This document shows, one piece after another, positions 1-10,895 of a stretch of 64,000 nucleotides of DNA; position 1 is the stretch's first letter; the number at the start of each line of letters is the position of its first letter. The translations under genes and the position numbers were made by a program. Below the pieces are notes generated by a model. The model made no database searches. It worked only from the letters and a program-made list of their open reading frames with translations, and was not told the DNA's origin. This DNA is from Silene conica. Lineage: Eukaryota > Streptophyta > Magnoliopsida > Caryophyllales > Caryophyllaceae. The stretch lies in the NCBI GenBank assembly GCA_029255685.2, contig CM055317.2:71289460-71353459 (forward strand), written 5' to 3'.

Positions 1-1540
1 ACTGATATCGACACATCCCTATTTTGATTTAATAATCAAAATACACATGATCAAAATAATTATAATTAAAAGATACACATAGAAAATAAATATCGTGCGT
101 TTTCCCTATGTTCTTAAACTAATACAACAATGTTCATATAATTATCCCTGACATAGAACGGAATAGGCTATGTATAGTTAAATTCAACTTCATTTACTTC
201 AACTCATCTCTGATGAGACGGTTTTAGTATATACTAAAGAGGGTCAAATTAGTGAAGTTCAAGTAACAATGACGGTACTTTATGACTTATAATGGTACAA
301 TGCTTGGAGTTGTAATAATGGCGGAACTTGGATCCTAATATTAAAGATGAAGCTTGGAAACGATGAAGAAGAGCTTGTGGGACGGTTTTATATGTCAAAG
401 ACGGAATCTAAGCTTGAGGATAGATGGGCCCAAACTCCTATGAAAATACCTCAGACGTGTGCGCTTAAGGTGCGCTAATTGAGTGCACTAATGTGTGAAA
501 TCAACAATGGGCAGCCCCAAGGTACGACTGAAGTGCGACCAAGGCGCGACTAAAGTGCGACCAAGGTGCGAGTGAAGCGCGACCGACATGCGTTCAGATT
601 TTAGTTTTTACCTAATTACTATATAAGTTTTCTATCTAGGTTTTGAGAAGGGGAGTTAGCCGCCATTGAGACAAAAACATTATTTTGCTATTTTCAAGAC
701 TATGTGTAACTAATTTTCCTTTTTCTTGGATTCGGGCAATTGAAGCACTCTTTATACAATTGTGAGTTTGAATGTTTTAATTTCTTTTCTTGATTATTGT
801 GAATTGTTTGTTCCTAATTTTATGAATGATGATTTATAATTGCTAGGTGTACAACTAGTAAGAGATCTCTTCATTCTATTGTTAGTATTGTTAATTGAAT
901 AGGATTTATTGATTAACTTTACATTGGTAACATCTAAGAATTAGTATTGAACGGGATACGTTGATACTAGTACTTAGAAGCAATTCACATAAATATCTAA
1001 AGTGCAACTGGATTGTATGCGCTATTTATTCTCTATCGAATTCTCTAAATTATATTGCTGTTGTTGAATTAAACCTTGAACTGGATTGTTAAGGTTGTTT
1101 AATGGTTAGGGTTGATTAAGAACGGGATTCGTTTTAATTGACTATTCGTAAGGAGAATTGGAATTTTACATTCACGATAGATTAATCAAGATTAGTAATT
1201 GAGACCGTCTGACAGTGATCAATTGTTGTCTTTGAGTGTGGATATATGCTTGGTTCCAAGACTCATCCAAATCATTTGATACATCATACATCATACATCA
1301 TTAGCTTTATTACTTAAATTGCATTAGATATTCATCTTAGTTTGTTAGAAAATCAATCCAAAATCCCCCTTTTTGTTACGACGATCTTTAATTTCATTAG
1401 AGATCGACTTTTCCTACATTATAATTGCATAATTTGTTAATCTGATTCCCTTGGGTTCGACCCTTATTTCCGCTTTACTACTGTTTAGTATTTGGATTTA
1501 AGTGATATAAATTGTTAATTTGAGGCATACGACTTTAGCC
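1..1540 (+). repeat. Probable truncated gypsy (Athila/Tat-like) LTR remnant
   Basis: No gene is seen. The stretch at 1450-1545 (ccttgggttcgaccc, then a Tyr/Ser-rich untranslated tail and catacgactttagcctgtca) resembles the 3' end of long Athila/Tat-type LTRs just before the primer-binding site. No primer-binding site follows, so the element seems cut there. At 505-595 short degenerate units built on gtgcgacc/gcgcgac repeat about every 14 bases. The LTR call rests on family memory, not alignment. Confidence 0.35.
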
Positions 1541-2841
1541 TGTCAATCTCATAACAAATTCTCTTATTTCAATTTAGTTCGGTTCAATTTAGCTTCACTA
1601 CAACCAGTTCAATTCAACTATTTTCAGCAAAAAAAACAGAGTGTAAAACCAGTTACTAACCATATTTTTGGTGAATTACATATACCTTTTACTACACGAA
1701 TTTACACTAAATTAATATGAATATTTTTCAACACCCTTGGTAGAACATAGTTATGTTGAAAAAGATTCATTAGTAATTAGCTAATTGTATCATTCAGAAT
1801 AGTCAATATATAACACTAAAAGTTTGGTACTTATATAATTATATGTATGTAAATAATACAAAATAGTAGAATCTATATTATCTTATAGCTATTTTATTAC
1901 AATCTCAATGAGTCAATATAAATATAATACTGGTAGTTAATATTAATTCAAATTAAAAGTTAAAAAGCGAGTAAGTTATTATTTTTTACTTATTATTATA
2001 TTATGCTAAGACAATCATATAAAGTTAAAAAAAAATATGGTCAATATTATAATAGTTGATCTTGACCATCTTAAATTAAGACTTCTCAAATCTCACATTC
2101 TATTTACTTTTTCCTGTTTAAATTGATTGTGACTGTCGTCTTATTTAAGAAGTTGTGAAATTGAAAACCCATTTACAAAAATTTGCTATTTATAAATATA
2201 AAAAAACTAATAAATCTCATATAAAACAATTACGTTATTGAATTCTGATAAAATCATTACTATAAAAAATTTTAATATACGGTCAAATATGTTAGATGTG
2301 TAAAAAAACGGTTTTCTAAGAGCATTTGTAAAATTAATCAATGGTTTAGTTGCTCTTTAGAAAATAGTATGACAATTATTATTATTTTTTGTATAAATAA
2401 GTGTAACAACCCTCCCCGCCATCGTCGAGTTGAATGTGAATTTTTGGGCTCGTTATTTGTATTCATTTAAGCCGAAAAACACAAAACTTATTACTAAATA
2501 ATGGGTAAGAGCTATTATAAACATATCACAAGCCTCACATTCTACCGATGTGGGACAAATCTCCACACAAACTCATATTTTCCCAATGTGAGACAACTTT
2601 CCTCTCATACTTTTGGGGTGTTACAAACTCCCCCACTTAAAGAACACAACGTCCTCGTTGTGCCTCAAACCCGACCGCATCCACTCATCTAGGGACAGAA
2701 TCCTCCTCTACTAGGTGTGTCACTCAGGGTACTCCCGACCACATGGCCACCACACGGTCGCAGCGTCCTCGTTGTGCCTCAAACTTGACCGCATCGACTC
2801 ATCTAGGGCCAGAATCCTCCCCGCTAGATGTGTGACCTCAC
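1541..2841. other. AT-rich intergenic DNA, no gene
   Basis: No coding region is supported. A short fragment near 1550-1640 resembles the inner part of the Tourist-like MITE at 2845-3068. The segment 2402-2629 starts with TGTAACAACCC and ends with GGGGTGTTACA, like a short LTR, but no target duplication flanks it. It contains CCCACATCGG on the minus strand near 2547-2557. A cctcgttgtgcctcaaac block occurs twice (about 2650 and 2767). Confidence 0.5.
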
Positions 2842-2844
2842 TTA

Positions 2845-3068
2845 GGCTCTGTTCTTTCTGGCTTAATTTCAGTTCGTTTCAGTTTTTCTTAGTTTTATTC
2901 CGTTAAGTTTTATTTATGTTCAATCAATCGTTTTTCAGTTAATCTCTTCACAAAATTAGCTTTTAATTCAACTAAATTCACTACACCTCAATTCCACTCA
3001 ATTTAGTTCAATTAAGCCCTACTCCAATTAATTCAATTCAGCTAGTTTCAGCCGAAAAGAACAGGGCC
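2845..3068. mobile_element. Tourist-like (PIF/Harbinger) MITE
   Basis: The element has terminal inverted repeats GGCTCTGTTCTTT at the left and aaagaacagggcc at the right, flanked by the direct repeat TTA (2842-2844 and 3069-3071), the target duplication expected for PIF/Harbinger elements. It is 224 bp and non-coding. A second copy lies at 37370-37610. Confidence 0.8.
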
Positions 3069-3071
3069 TTA

Positions 3072-3863
3072 CACTTTCAGTTATTGTAGATGCTCGCTTC
3101 TAATTTTGCTTATGGTGTGCATTGTAGTTGGTGAAATAAGTCCCATTTCAATGCATTGTAATATATAGTTTAAGTGAATGTTGGTGAAACAATACTCCTT
3201 TTAAACTTTTTGTAATAGCTTGCTTAGGCTTTATTTTGCTACAATGTTAACAATGTTTTAATGTAATGGCTACTTTAAGCCCTGGTTTGATGCAATTTCA
3301 ATGCAAATAATGAAACTCGTTTTTGTAAGATTGACGTTGGTGTTGGAAAGTTAGAATGGATGGCCGACTCGGTAGTATTCGAGATGTTAGAATATGGCAA
3401 GACCTTCCGGCGTACAAGTATCAACGACATAAAAGTATTAATTTGCTAGCATAATTAACAACATAAAATATGGAAAGAAAATGAAGTGAGGTGAGTGAGA
3501 TGTGATAGAAGTGGGAGGTATAGATTAGGGAAATTGGAGGGAAAATGAAATAAAGAGGAATAAAAATAAGGTAGTTTTTGACAAAAATATAAGAATGAAT
3601 ATGACTCACACGTGTGAAATCGAAGTCATCGTTTGAAAATTGGCCTGAATCTTATTTTTGGTAATTTTTAACAAAACAATAAAATTTAAGGTAATTTTTA
3701 ACAAAAAAACTAATTATTTACAAATGGATATAAATATAAGATCGTTTCTCACAAAGAAACCTTTCTGCAATGATAAATTCTTGATAAATAATAATGAAGC
3801 ACTCTTACACACATGCACAGATGCACTGGAATAAAGGTAAAGGCAGGAGTTAGTAGATTTCTT
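3072..3863. other. Intergenic DNA upstream of U2
   Basis: AT-rich, with no supportable gene. Short repeats of gtaatttttaacaaaa occur near 3660-3710. The interval ends at the U2 promoter. Confidence 0.5.
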
Positions 3864-3914
3864 AGTCCCACATCGGCACACAAGCTAGCTCTAACCAGGG
3901 AAAGAAGTATAAAA
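3864..3914 (+). promoter_or_regulatory. U2 snRNA promoter (USE + TATA, Pol II spacing)
   Basis: The plant upstream sequence element AGTCCCACATCG lies at 3864-3875 and a TATA box (TATAAAA) at 3908-3914. The gap of 32 bases between them is the spacing known for Pol II plant snRNA genes; Pol III genes have about ten bases fewer. The TATA box starts 33 bases before the first base of U2. Confidence 0.9.
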
Positions 3915-3940
3915 GCAAACTGTTTGGCATTGTACAACTC

Positions 3941-4138
3941 ATACCTTTCTCGGCCTTTTGGCTAAGATCAAGTGTAGTATCTGTTCTTATCAGTTTAATA
4001 TCTGATATGTGGATCATTGATCCACATGATATTAAATTTATTTTTGAAGGGGGGAGACCCATCACAGTAGCTTGCTGCTGGGGTCTTCGAGTGTCGCCCA
4101 TGCATCGCACTAAAGCACGGGCCTGGCACACCCTACCA
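3941..4138 (+). ncRNA. U2: U2 spliceosomal snRNA
   Basis: The RNA pairs with the intron branch site in the major spliceosome. It starts ATACCTTTCTCGGCCTTTTG, carries the branch-recognition stretch GTAGTATC at about 3974-3981, and has an Sm-type site (ATTTTTG) near 4041-4049. The later stem-loops are intact: the gtggatcattgatccac stem pairs fully, although its bases differ from the usual GGCC form, and the terminal loop region ends gcctggcacacccta. Length is about 198 nt, as in plants. After the end, caattcaagtctcaa is close to the plant 3'-box CA(N)3-10AGTNNAA. Intact promoter, ends and stems suggest a working copy. The exact 3' end is uncertain by a few bases. Confidence 0.95.
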
Positions 4139-4257
4139 ATTCAAGTCTCAAATTTGTTTACTAACCATTTTTCAAATGACTCAAGTCTTCATGGAGGCAA
4201 TAGTGTTTTCATATGCGAGTCTGGTTTCCATGTGATGGAGATTTGCCTGTGATGATG

Positions 4258-4580
4258 CATTTCTCTCTTTGCTTGTGATGGATTTCTCAATTCTGATTTG
4301 TGTTGATACATGGATATGTTATTTGATATGCCATCTTGAGTTGCTTGTGACGGATTTGTCCTGAAAATTTGTGTTGAAATGCATTTGATATTTGATATGC
4401 CAGTTCGGCTTGCATTTGACGGGGGGGATTTTTGTTGGTAATATGCCAACAATTTTGCCCGTCACAAATTCTAATTTGTGTTGATATGCATATGATATTT
4501 GATTTGTCAGTCCGACTTGCTTGTGACGAATTTAGCCCGTAATAAATGAGAATTTGTGTTGATATGCAGATGATATGAAG
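4258..4580. repeat. Degenerate tandem repeat downstream of U2
   Basis: Units containing tgcttgtgacggattt followed by aatttgtgttgatatgca recur about four times, with starts near 4296, 4366, 4474 and 4551, a period of about 70-77 bases and one interrupted unit. It overlaps no gene. Confidence 0.65.
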
Positions 4581-5776
4581 TTTCATATGTATGCCATAAC
4601 CGGGCCAAGTTATATGATAATATTTTCTACAATCATTAATCTATTGATGATCTAGTCCGGTTAGTTTGACCCAAAATATGAATTGGAAAGAAAATAATTC
4701 TTGAGGTAATATTTACGTATGCCATAATCGGCCAAGTTATATGATAATTAGATTAAATTATTAAATCTATCAAAACAAATTTTGGTTTCTTACGCTATGA
4801 TCTAGATTTTTGTAGGACTTTCTTCAAATTGCCGGCGTTGAGGGGCCACATCACAAGACAACCGGAATCATTAAATGACATTAACCGTTTTTAGGATGAA
4901 GGTTACGGGCGTACTTCGGTGAATAGTCAAAGGAATGTTTTGGCCCGCCTTCGTGAATTACTCCGCTTCTTTGGTGGGTTTGGGGAGGTTGAGAGTCTCC
5001 CTCGGCTTAAGGGGAGGCTCCCACTTGTCCAAATAAAAGTTACTCGTGGACAATCAAGGAACCCACCTTATGTCAAGGGTGTACTATTTAAAGGGGCTCG
5101 GGCATTGGCTTGCTTCTTTTCACTGTATTTGTTTTAGTTTCATTTTCCGTGGTTTAAATAAGATTATCTATAACCTTGCTTTGAATGTCACGAGATTGTA
5201 ATGCTATTTGCAGTTTTACCATTGTTAAAAAAAATGTTGTAAACCATATCCATTTAGTAATATGGACGCCTATTCGAGTATTCACGGGTTGTACACATCC
5301 GCTATTGTTCTTGCATTCGACTTTGAGCGTAACTATGTTGAGAGTTGAATTGAGTTTGATTTGATTTTTCAACGCAATTGTTCTATTTGAGTTTAAAGAC
5401 GACACAAATTGGCTATGTCTTATACTGGTAGTGACGTGAAAATACATATATACAAGTATATAATTATGTTGTAATCGAACGGATTTGGGTTCAAACTCAT
5501 CCTCTTACTTGAAACTTGAAAGTCACCAAAGACAACAAGTATATGTTAGATCGGATTTGGGCTATATCTTATACTGGTAAAGTGGTAATGATATGGTGGA
5601 AGAAGATGGGTGAGAATATACATGTGAGTTGTGACACAAATATGAGATGAATAATTTATAAGCATTTTTCGTCTAAAATAAGACGAATTAATTGTAGTCA
5701 TTTTATGGTAAAATGTTATCATCATTTACAGGTAAGAAGTCACAATATTAATTGAAACATTTTGTCATTAAATACT
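4581..5776. other. Intergenic DNA, no recognised gene
   Basis: The segment gtatgccataa(c)cggccaagttatatgataat occurs at about 4589 and 4709, a local duplication. A GC-richer patch at 4860-5130 has a 72-codon open frame, but I recognise no protein and see no supporting signal. Confidence 0.4.
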
Positions 5777-7363
5777 GGGTCAATTAATCTTTAACTCCTA
5801 ATAAAATCAACTTTTATAAATTTACACCTTGTAAAAACTTTTTAATATTTTACACCCTTATTAAACACTACCGACCAAAATTTACCCCCTTAGTCGGATC
5901 CCGATGTGAAAAATGGAATATTTCGTCAAATTTTAAAATTTCCCACCAAAATCCATAGTTTGTCACAAAAATACCTTTGTTTTTATTTATTTCTTTTATC
6001 TCACGTACAATCTCTTCTCTCTTGCACCTATTTTTACCTCCACCTTGATTATTTTCATTCTATTCTATATCGATAATTAGGATACTTAATTTTATTTACG
6101 GATTTATAGGTATAACTTCTGTTCCAGTGACTATAACCATCTTCTCTTTTCTTAGTTTTTTTACAAAAAAACAAAAGATAAACAAATAATCCGAGTCGAG
6201 AGAATACATCAAATAAGTATGTTAAATGGAAAGGTAAACAGTTGTTGGTAAAATGATGTAACAACAAAACATAATCGAAAAAACGAGAAAGAGAGAAAAG
6301 ACATAACCGAAAATCGTAGCGCCGTGGTAGGAGACCACTACCCGAAAACTATTTTTCCGGCACGACCGTGTTGGCAATCAGCTAGTGCAAGTAGTTCCCC
6401 ACGGTTAACACTACAGTCTCCACGCAGCTCCGCCCACTCGGAACTGTGAGACTTGTAACGATTTAAAACAACTTAGAAAAGAGATAAGAACAGGAGAGAT
6501 TTTAAGAGAGGATATGAGAGCGATTGTGTGATTCTGTGTTTGCAGATGAGGGTTTATATAGCAGAGAACCAAAAAACCCTAGGTAGAAAACGGCCTCCTC
6601 GAAAGCAGTAGTTAAGGGTTGGGAGTGGGGAGAGAATATCTCACCCACCAACAGTCAATTGACTAACTGTTTCAACAACACAAAATACCTAGACGATTTG
6701 GAATCTACACAACAAAAACAAAGCCTCGGCCCAAAAAGATAGGCACAGCCCGCCGCAGGCGATTGCCAAATCCCGAATCCCGATCTGGACTCAGACAAAG
6801 GACAAGCGCGTGCGTGTGGAAGCTAAGTTAAGCACCTCACAAAGCCTCTACAAAAGGCTCCCTTGACCAACTAGTGATAAGTCTATGTGTAGTCATAGAA
6901 GTATATATAAAAACATACAAACTTCCATAACTCTCCTATGTGGGACAAATGTTAGAAATTGACTCTCTAAAATAAGCCCTTATTTCCAACAACAAATAAT
7001 TGGAATTGAGAGAATACAAATAAGTATGTTAAATGACGTGAGTTGTACGTGGATGACGGCAAAAAAAGAGTTAACAATGTGAATTTTGTATTTTTTGGGA
7101 AATTAAAGAAAATTAAGGAAAAGAGGAAAAATGAAAGGTTGAAAATAACGGTAGTGTAAGAGAAGGAAGTCTAGACAAAGATAAAAAGAGTATATTTGGT
7201 AATAACTAAGGGTAATATCGCAAATTCAATTTCTTTTGCACCAGAATCCAACTAAGCGGCAAAATTTGATCAAAATGTTTTATAAGGTAAAATATTAAAA
7301 AAAAATTATAAGGGTGTTAATTTAGAAAGGTTGGTTTTATAAGTGGGTAAAGATTAATTGATT
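5777..7363. mobile_element. Long-TIR MITE, split by an LTR insertion
   Basis: The left arm (from 5777, gggtcaattaatctttaac...) and the right arm (ending about 7363) are imperfect inverted repeats over some 200 bases: both read, from outside in, tcaattaatctttac, then acaccctt, then the aatattttac region. A second, uninterrupted copy lies at 12900-13442. Between the arms a copia-type LTR has inserted (6243-6991). Ends are approximate and I could not fix a target duplication. Confidence 0.7.
6243..6991 (-). mobile_element. Copia-type solo LTR (minus strand)
   Basis: Read on the minus strand it starts TGTTGGAAATAAGGG and ends CCAACA: 749 bp, TG...CA. It shares layout and blocks with the 738-bp LTRs of the copia element at 50077-58387: a GTCCCACAT motif near the start, TATATAAACCC before the transcribed part, and the ggggaactac / ggtcgt-ccgga / agtggtct...accacg blocks near the end. 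No internal domain is attached, hence a solo LTR. The adjacent five bases (acagt left, acaaa right) match only at three positions; a longer flanking duplication is reported as a finding. Confidence 0.8.
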
Positions 7364-8069
7364 CTAATATAAAATATAAAATTGGTTTATAAAAGAGAAA
7401 TTAACCCTCCATTCGGATTGGATTGAGACGGAACAATGCACAAATTGTTTTTTGTCATTGTCGATCTTGAGGATGTAGAAGTATGAATGAACGATCCTCT
7501 TGAAAAATTATGGTTCAAATACCGAATCGCGAAAGGTCGTCGACGTTTTGCAAAAAATCGTCGACGTAATTTAGTAAAAAGACAACACCTACCCTCACCC
7601 ACCCACAACCTCTCAAATTCAAAAAAACTAACCCAAAACCCTCACCCACCCACAACCACCGCATAGCCACGACAAGCACCACCACGACCGCACCCCCACC
7701 GCACCGACGCCCTCTGACCACCGTAGCACCACCCACCCGCAAGGTTAGTTTGATTTTTTTTTTTTTTTTAATTAAACTTGTTAGTTATTGTTTATGTTAA
7801 TTAGATTAGAGTTGTATTATGTTATGGTTGTTATTCTTTATGTTAATTAGATTAGATTTGTTAGGTTTAATGTTATTTGTTATTGTTTTTGTTGTTTTTG
7901 TTATTTTTTCAAATTTGATTTTGTTATTGTTTGTTGTTGTAGTTGTTGGTGGTTGTTGTTGTTGTTGTTGGTAGTTGTTGTTGTTGTATGAATCGAAAGT
8001 ATGAATAATATCTATTGTGAATCAAAAGAATCGAAAATAGGTAGAAATTGCGATTGGGGGAGTGGGGTA

Positions 8070-8345
8070 GACGTGAAACACGCACGTCTAGCCTAGGTAG
8101 AGACGTGGATGTTCCACGTCTAGGCTTGGTTGTGACGTGAAACACGCACGTCTGGGCACGGGTAGGACGTGTGGGTAGCACGTCCAGGCAAGGGTAGGAC
8201 GTGTGGGTAGCACGTCCAGGCAAGGGTAGGACGTGGGAATCGCGCGTCCATGGTGGTGCTAGACGTGTGTTTCTCACGTCTATGCACGGGTAGGACGTGT
8301 GGTTTTCACGTCCTTCTTTGGTTTGGACGTGAATTCCACATGTCC
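8070..8345. repeat. Array of GACGTG/CACGTC units in MULE copy 1
   Basis: Units of the type gacgtgNNN...cacgtctaggca(c)ggtag repeat about every 36-40 bases, with each GACGTG facing a CACGTC. The core holds ACGT, as in plant bZIP (G-box-like) sites. It lies between the left terminus and the PMD gene, so it could be leader, transposase-binding or promoter sequence. A weaker version is in copy 2 at 27605-27725. Confidence 0.7.
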
Positions 8346-8528
8346 TTCTGTGGTTCGGATTTTTTTTTATTTTTTAACCGTTTATTTTCAATTTTAATAG
8401 TTAAATGTTATTAATTTTTCATTAAAAGTATTTATAAAAAGTTGTTAATTTTGTAATTTTATGGATAATTTATATTATTTAAGTTGTTAATTTTGTTTAA
8501 TTATGATTTTGTAATCTCGTAAATGCAG

Positions 8529-9779
8529 ATGTCTTACAATGAGGATGATATCATGCCTGCGATTGGCCGTACCGCAGGCCGAAGAGTGACGGGATCTAAA
8601 CGTCGTGTCCCGATAGCATCACAACCAGCAGCAGCACCAGGAGCTGGTAGGGGAGGTAGGGGTAGGGGTAGGGGTAGGGGTAGGGGAAAGGGTCTCCTAA
8701 TAAGGACTCCCGACCCTACTCCCGAGGACCAGCTACAGCTACCGAGAGCTTTTTTCAGGGACCCCCGAGTTAGTAGTTCGGAGGAGGAGGAGGAGGAGGA
8801 GGAGGAGGAGGTGGAGGAGGAGGAGGAGCACGACTCCCAGTTTTTGGACGAGGAGGCAGCCGATCGACCAGCTAAGGTGATCGTACGTGATGGTAGCGGC
8901 CGATATAGGCCATTTGTGGAGAGTGGGGCCTCTAGTAGCACGGGCGGGAGGAAGAAGACTCCGGATCTTTCCTGGCGTCTACAGGGTCCGGTTGTAGGGG
9001 GGCCGTCTGTACCTACTGTCTTACGTAGCTTCGGTGGCCACGTAGCTCGCAGTAGTTGGACGGATGAGGGGAGCGCGAGACAGTGGATCACGTGTTACGA
9101 GAGGCCGGGAGCTGTGGAGAAGATGAGTAAGATGAGGGTCCGCTCTGCGGTTATGGATAGAGTTGCCGAGAGCGGGCTTGGTCATCTTAGGACCTGTTTG
9201 ACCACCGGGTTGGATGAGAACCTTATTAGTGTGTTCGTCGAGAGGTGGCAGCCGGACACCAACACTTTCCACATGCCGTTTGGTGAGATTACGATACTGT
9301 TGCACGACGTTCACAAGATCCTCGGCATACGGGTGGATGGCGCTAGGGTTATGGACGAGAGTACGAGGGGGGAGATTGGTCTGAAGGGGAAGTTCGCGGC
9401 CTTGTTTGGCGTTTACGTGGCAGCCGTGACTGAGATTCCGTTGAGACAGCGTCATGACCGGGCTGTGATGTCGTTTCAGTGTGATCCACGTTACATGAGT
9501 TGGTACAAGAATATTTCTCACCCATACTTCTACCCCCCTGCACGCCGTGTTGAGATGGAAGCACCCCCTTTCGCCGAGGAGCCGGAGGTTGGCCGGGCTC
9601 TTAGCCGTCATTTCTCGCAGATTTATACTCAAGACCCCGACCAGAAATGGCCGTACGTGCGACGCTTGGTCGATGATATGGAGCGGTTCTACATATCGAG
9701 GGATGACGTTGAGGATGATCAGGCTGATGATGATGATGAGGAGGAGGACGATGATGATGATGATAATGTAGTTTACTAG
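8529..9779 (+). CDS. Plant mobile domain (PMD/MAIN-like) protein
   Basis: The 416-residue reading frame starts at the ATG directly after a splice acceptor (aaatgcag|ATG); an in-frame ATG two codons upstream (8523) is possible. Residues about 40-60 are Gly/Arg repeats, about 80-103 are nearly all Glu, and the C-terminus is Asp/Glu-rich. The core, about residues 180-350, has the features of the aminotransferase-like plant mobile domain: the FHMPFGEITILLHDVHKILG stretch followed by GIRVDG. PMD proteins include the Arabidopsis MAIN/MAIL group, linked to silencing and genome stability, and transposon-borne relatives. Its position inside a Mutator-like element makes the mobile type more likely. Nothing shows catalytic activity. 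The frame is intact. Codon use is GC-rich compared with the AT-rich surroundings. Confidence 0.85.
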   Translation: MSYNEDDIMPAIGRTAGRRVTGSKRRVPIASQPAAAPGAGRGGRGRGRGRGRGKGLLIRTPDPTPEDQLQLPRAFFRDPRVSSSEEEEEEEEEEVEEEEEHDSQFLDEEAADRPAKVIVRDGSGRYRPFVESGASSSTGGRKKTPDLSWRLQGPVVGGPSVPTVLRSFGGHVARSSWTDEGSARQWITCYERPGAVEKMSKMRVRSAVMDRVAESGLGHLRTCLTTGLDENLISVFVERWQPDTNTFHMPFGEITILLHDVHKILGIRVDGARVMDESTRGEIGLKGKFAALFGVYVAAVTEIPLRQRHDRAVMSFQCDPRYMSWYKNISHPYFYPPARRVEMEAPPFAEEPEVGRALSRHFSQIYTQDPDQKWPYVRRLVDDMERFYISRDDVEDDQADDDDEEEDDDDDDNVVY

Positions 9780-10025
9780 TTAGTTTTTTTTATGCTTGGA
9801 CTTTATTTGTTGTCTTTCGTACGGACTATTTTATTTTTCTCGTGACTTCTTTGTTAGTTTATTAGTTATTTTATGCATATTTTAATACATATTAGAACTC
9901 ATAGCTTACATCGGACATGAACAAAAGCACATAAAACATAAATCGTAACTAAAATTTGATGAAAACATAGAATACATTAGACATTAACGAAAACACATCG
10001 AACATCAAATACAAGTTTACAATAC

Positions 10026-10499
10026 TTAATTATCTTCAGATGACGAAGATGAAGAATCCACATCTCCTTCGTAATCTCCAGCTTCAATTATTTCAGGTTG
10101 ACTAGCCACGTAATGATCATAAAACATTAAAATGCGCAGACGGACATTACCTAGATTGAACACTCTACCGGCACACAAATCAGATAGTGTTGCGTAGTCT
10201 ATCAAGTTTAGTATAAGCTCGATATATTTAAGGAAATCGCTTCTTAGCTTGCGGAACTCCCACATCTTCCCAGTTACAATCTCATCAGTAACTTCATCGT
10301 CTGGAACAACCGGACTGCAGAGGGGGTTACCGTGTAGGATGCCAAAAAGGTTGGCAATTGGAGGATGTTCTACCAGGTCCCAGACAGTGTCACTCGGAAT
10401 GACTAGTTCAAGGCGAGAAACTAGTACTGGGAACTGCGTAGTTATAAGATCGATCCTTAGCTGATAAGCTCTGTTTTTTTGAACATTTGTGAGAGCCAT
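10026..10499 (-). CDS. Small hypothetical protein in MULE copy 1
   Basis: An intact 157-codon frame on the minus strand, convergent with the PMD gene, starts MALTNVQKNRAYQLR and ends in an acidic Ser-rich tail (SSSSSSEDN). It is predicted soluble and helical, with no signal peptide, membrane segment or known motif. It lies where copy 2 has its transposase, and a short upstream segment matches copy 2 (28490-28590). I do not recognise the family. An accessory transposon protein is possible; a captured host fragment is another option. Confidence 0.6.
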   Translation of the reverse strand: MALTNVQKNRAYQLRIDLITTQFPVLVSRLELVIPSDTVWDLVEHPPIANLFGILHGNPLCSPVVPDDEVTDEIVTGKMWEFRKLRSDFLKYIELILNLIDYATLSDLCAGRVFNLGNVRLRILMFYDHYVASQPEIIEAGDYEGDVDSSSSSSEDN

Positions 10500-10708
10500 A
10501 TTAAAAGAAATGATTTTAGTAGCGAATGATGTTGTACGATTACAATCAACATGAAAACCAAAATTTATAAGAAGTCATAGTATAACGGCAACATTTTCAA
10601 ATTGTAACGGTTACATTTTGAAATTTGAAATCACAACGGTTACATTTCAATATTACAACCGAAACAAAATTGGTTAAAATGACGGAAATATAAAGACTTG
10701 AAAATAGT

Positions 10709-10895
10709 ACACGTCCATACATGGTATGGACGTGTACTATTCACGTCCATACCATGTATGGACGTCCAGGATTAACGTCCATACATGGTATGGACGTGAA
10801 TAGTACACGTCCACTCCATGTATGGACGTGAATAGTACACGTCCATGCATGGCATGGACGTGTACTATTCACGTCCATACCATGTATGGACGGCC
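10709..10895. repeat. Palindrome array in MULE copy 1
   Basis: Near-perfect 22-25-bp palindromes built on cgtccatac-atggtatggacg occur one after another (at least five), separated by short spacers tactatt or aatagta that are themselves reverse complements. The whole block can fold in several registers. Copy 2 has a shorter version at 31405-31565. Confidence 0.85.

Noticed and set aside
2402..2629. Short LTR-like TGTAAC...TTACA segment
   Set aside because: No target duplication and only 228 bp; kept only as a note.
4919..5137. 72-codon plus-strand frame
   Set aside because: No similarity I can recall and no splice or start context.
7924..8277. 117-codon minus-strand frame
   Set aside because: It is the translation of the GACGTG/CACGTC array.
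8534..9091. 185-codon minus-strand frame
   Set aside because: Shadow of the Glu-rich and Gly/Arg-rich part of the PMD gene; translates to Ser and Pro runs.
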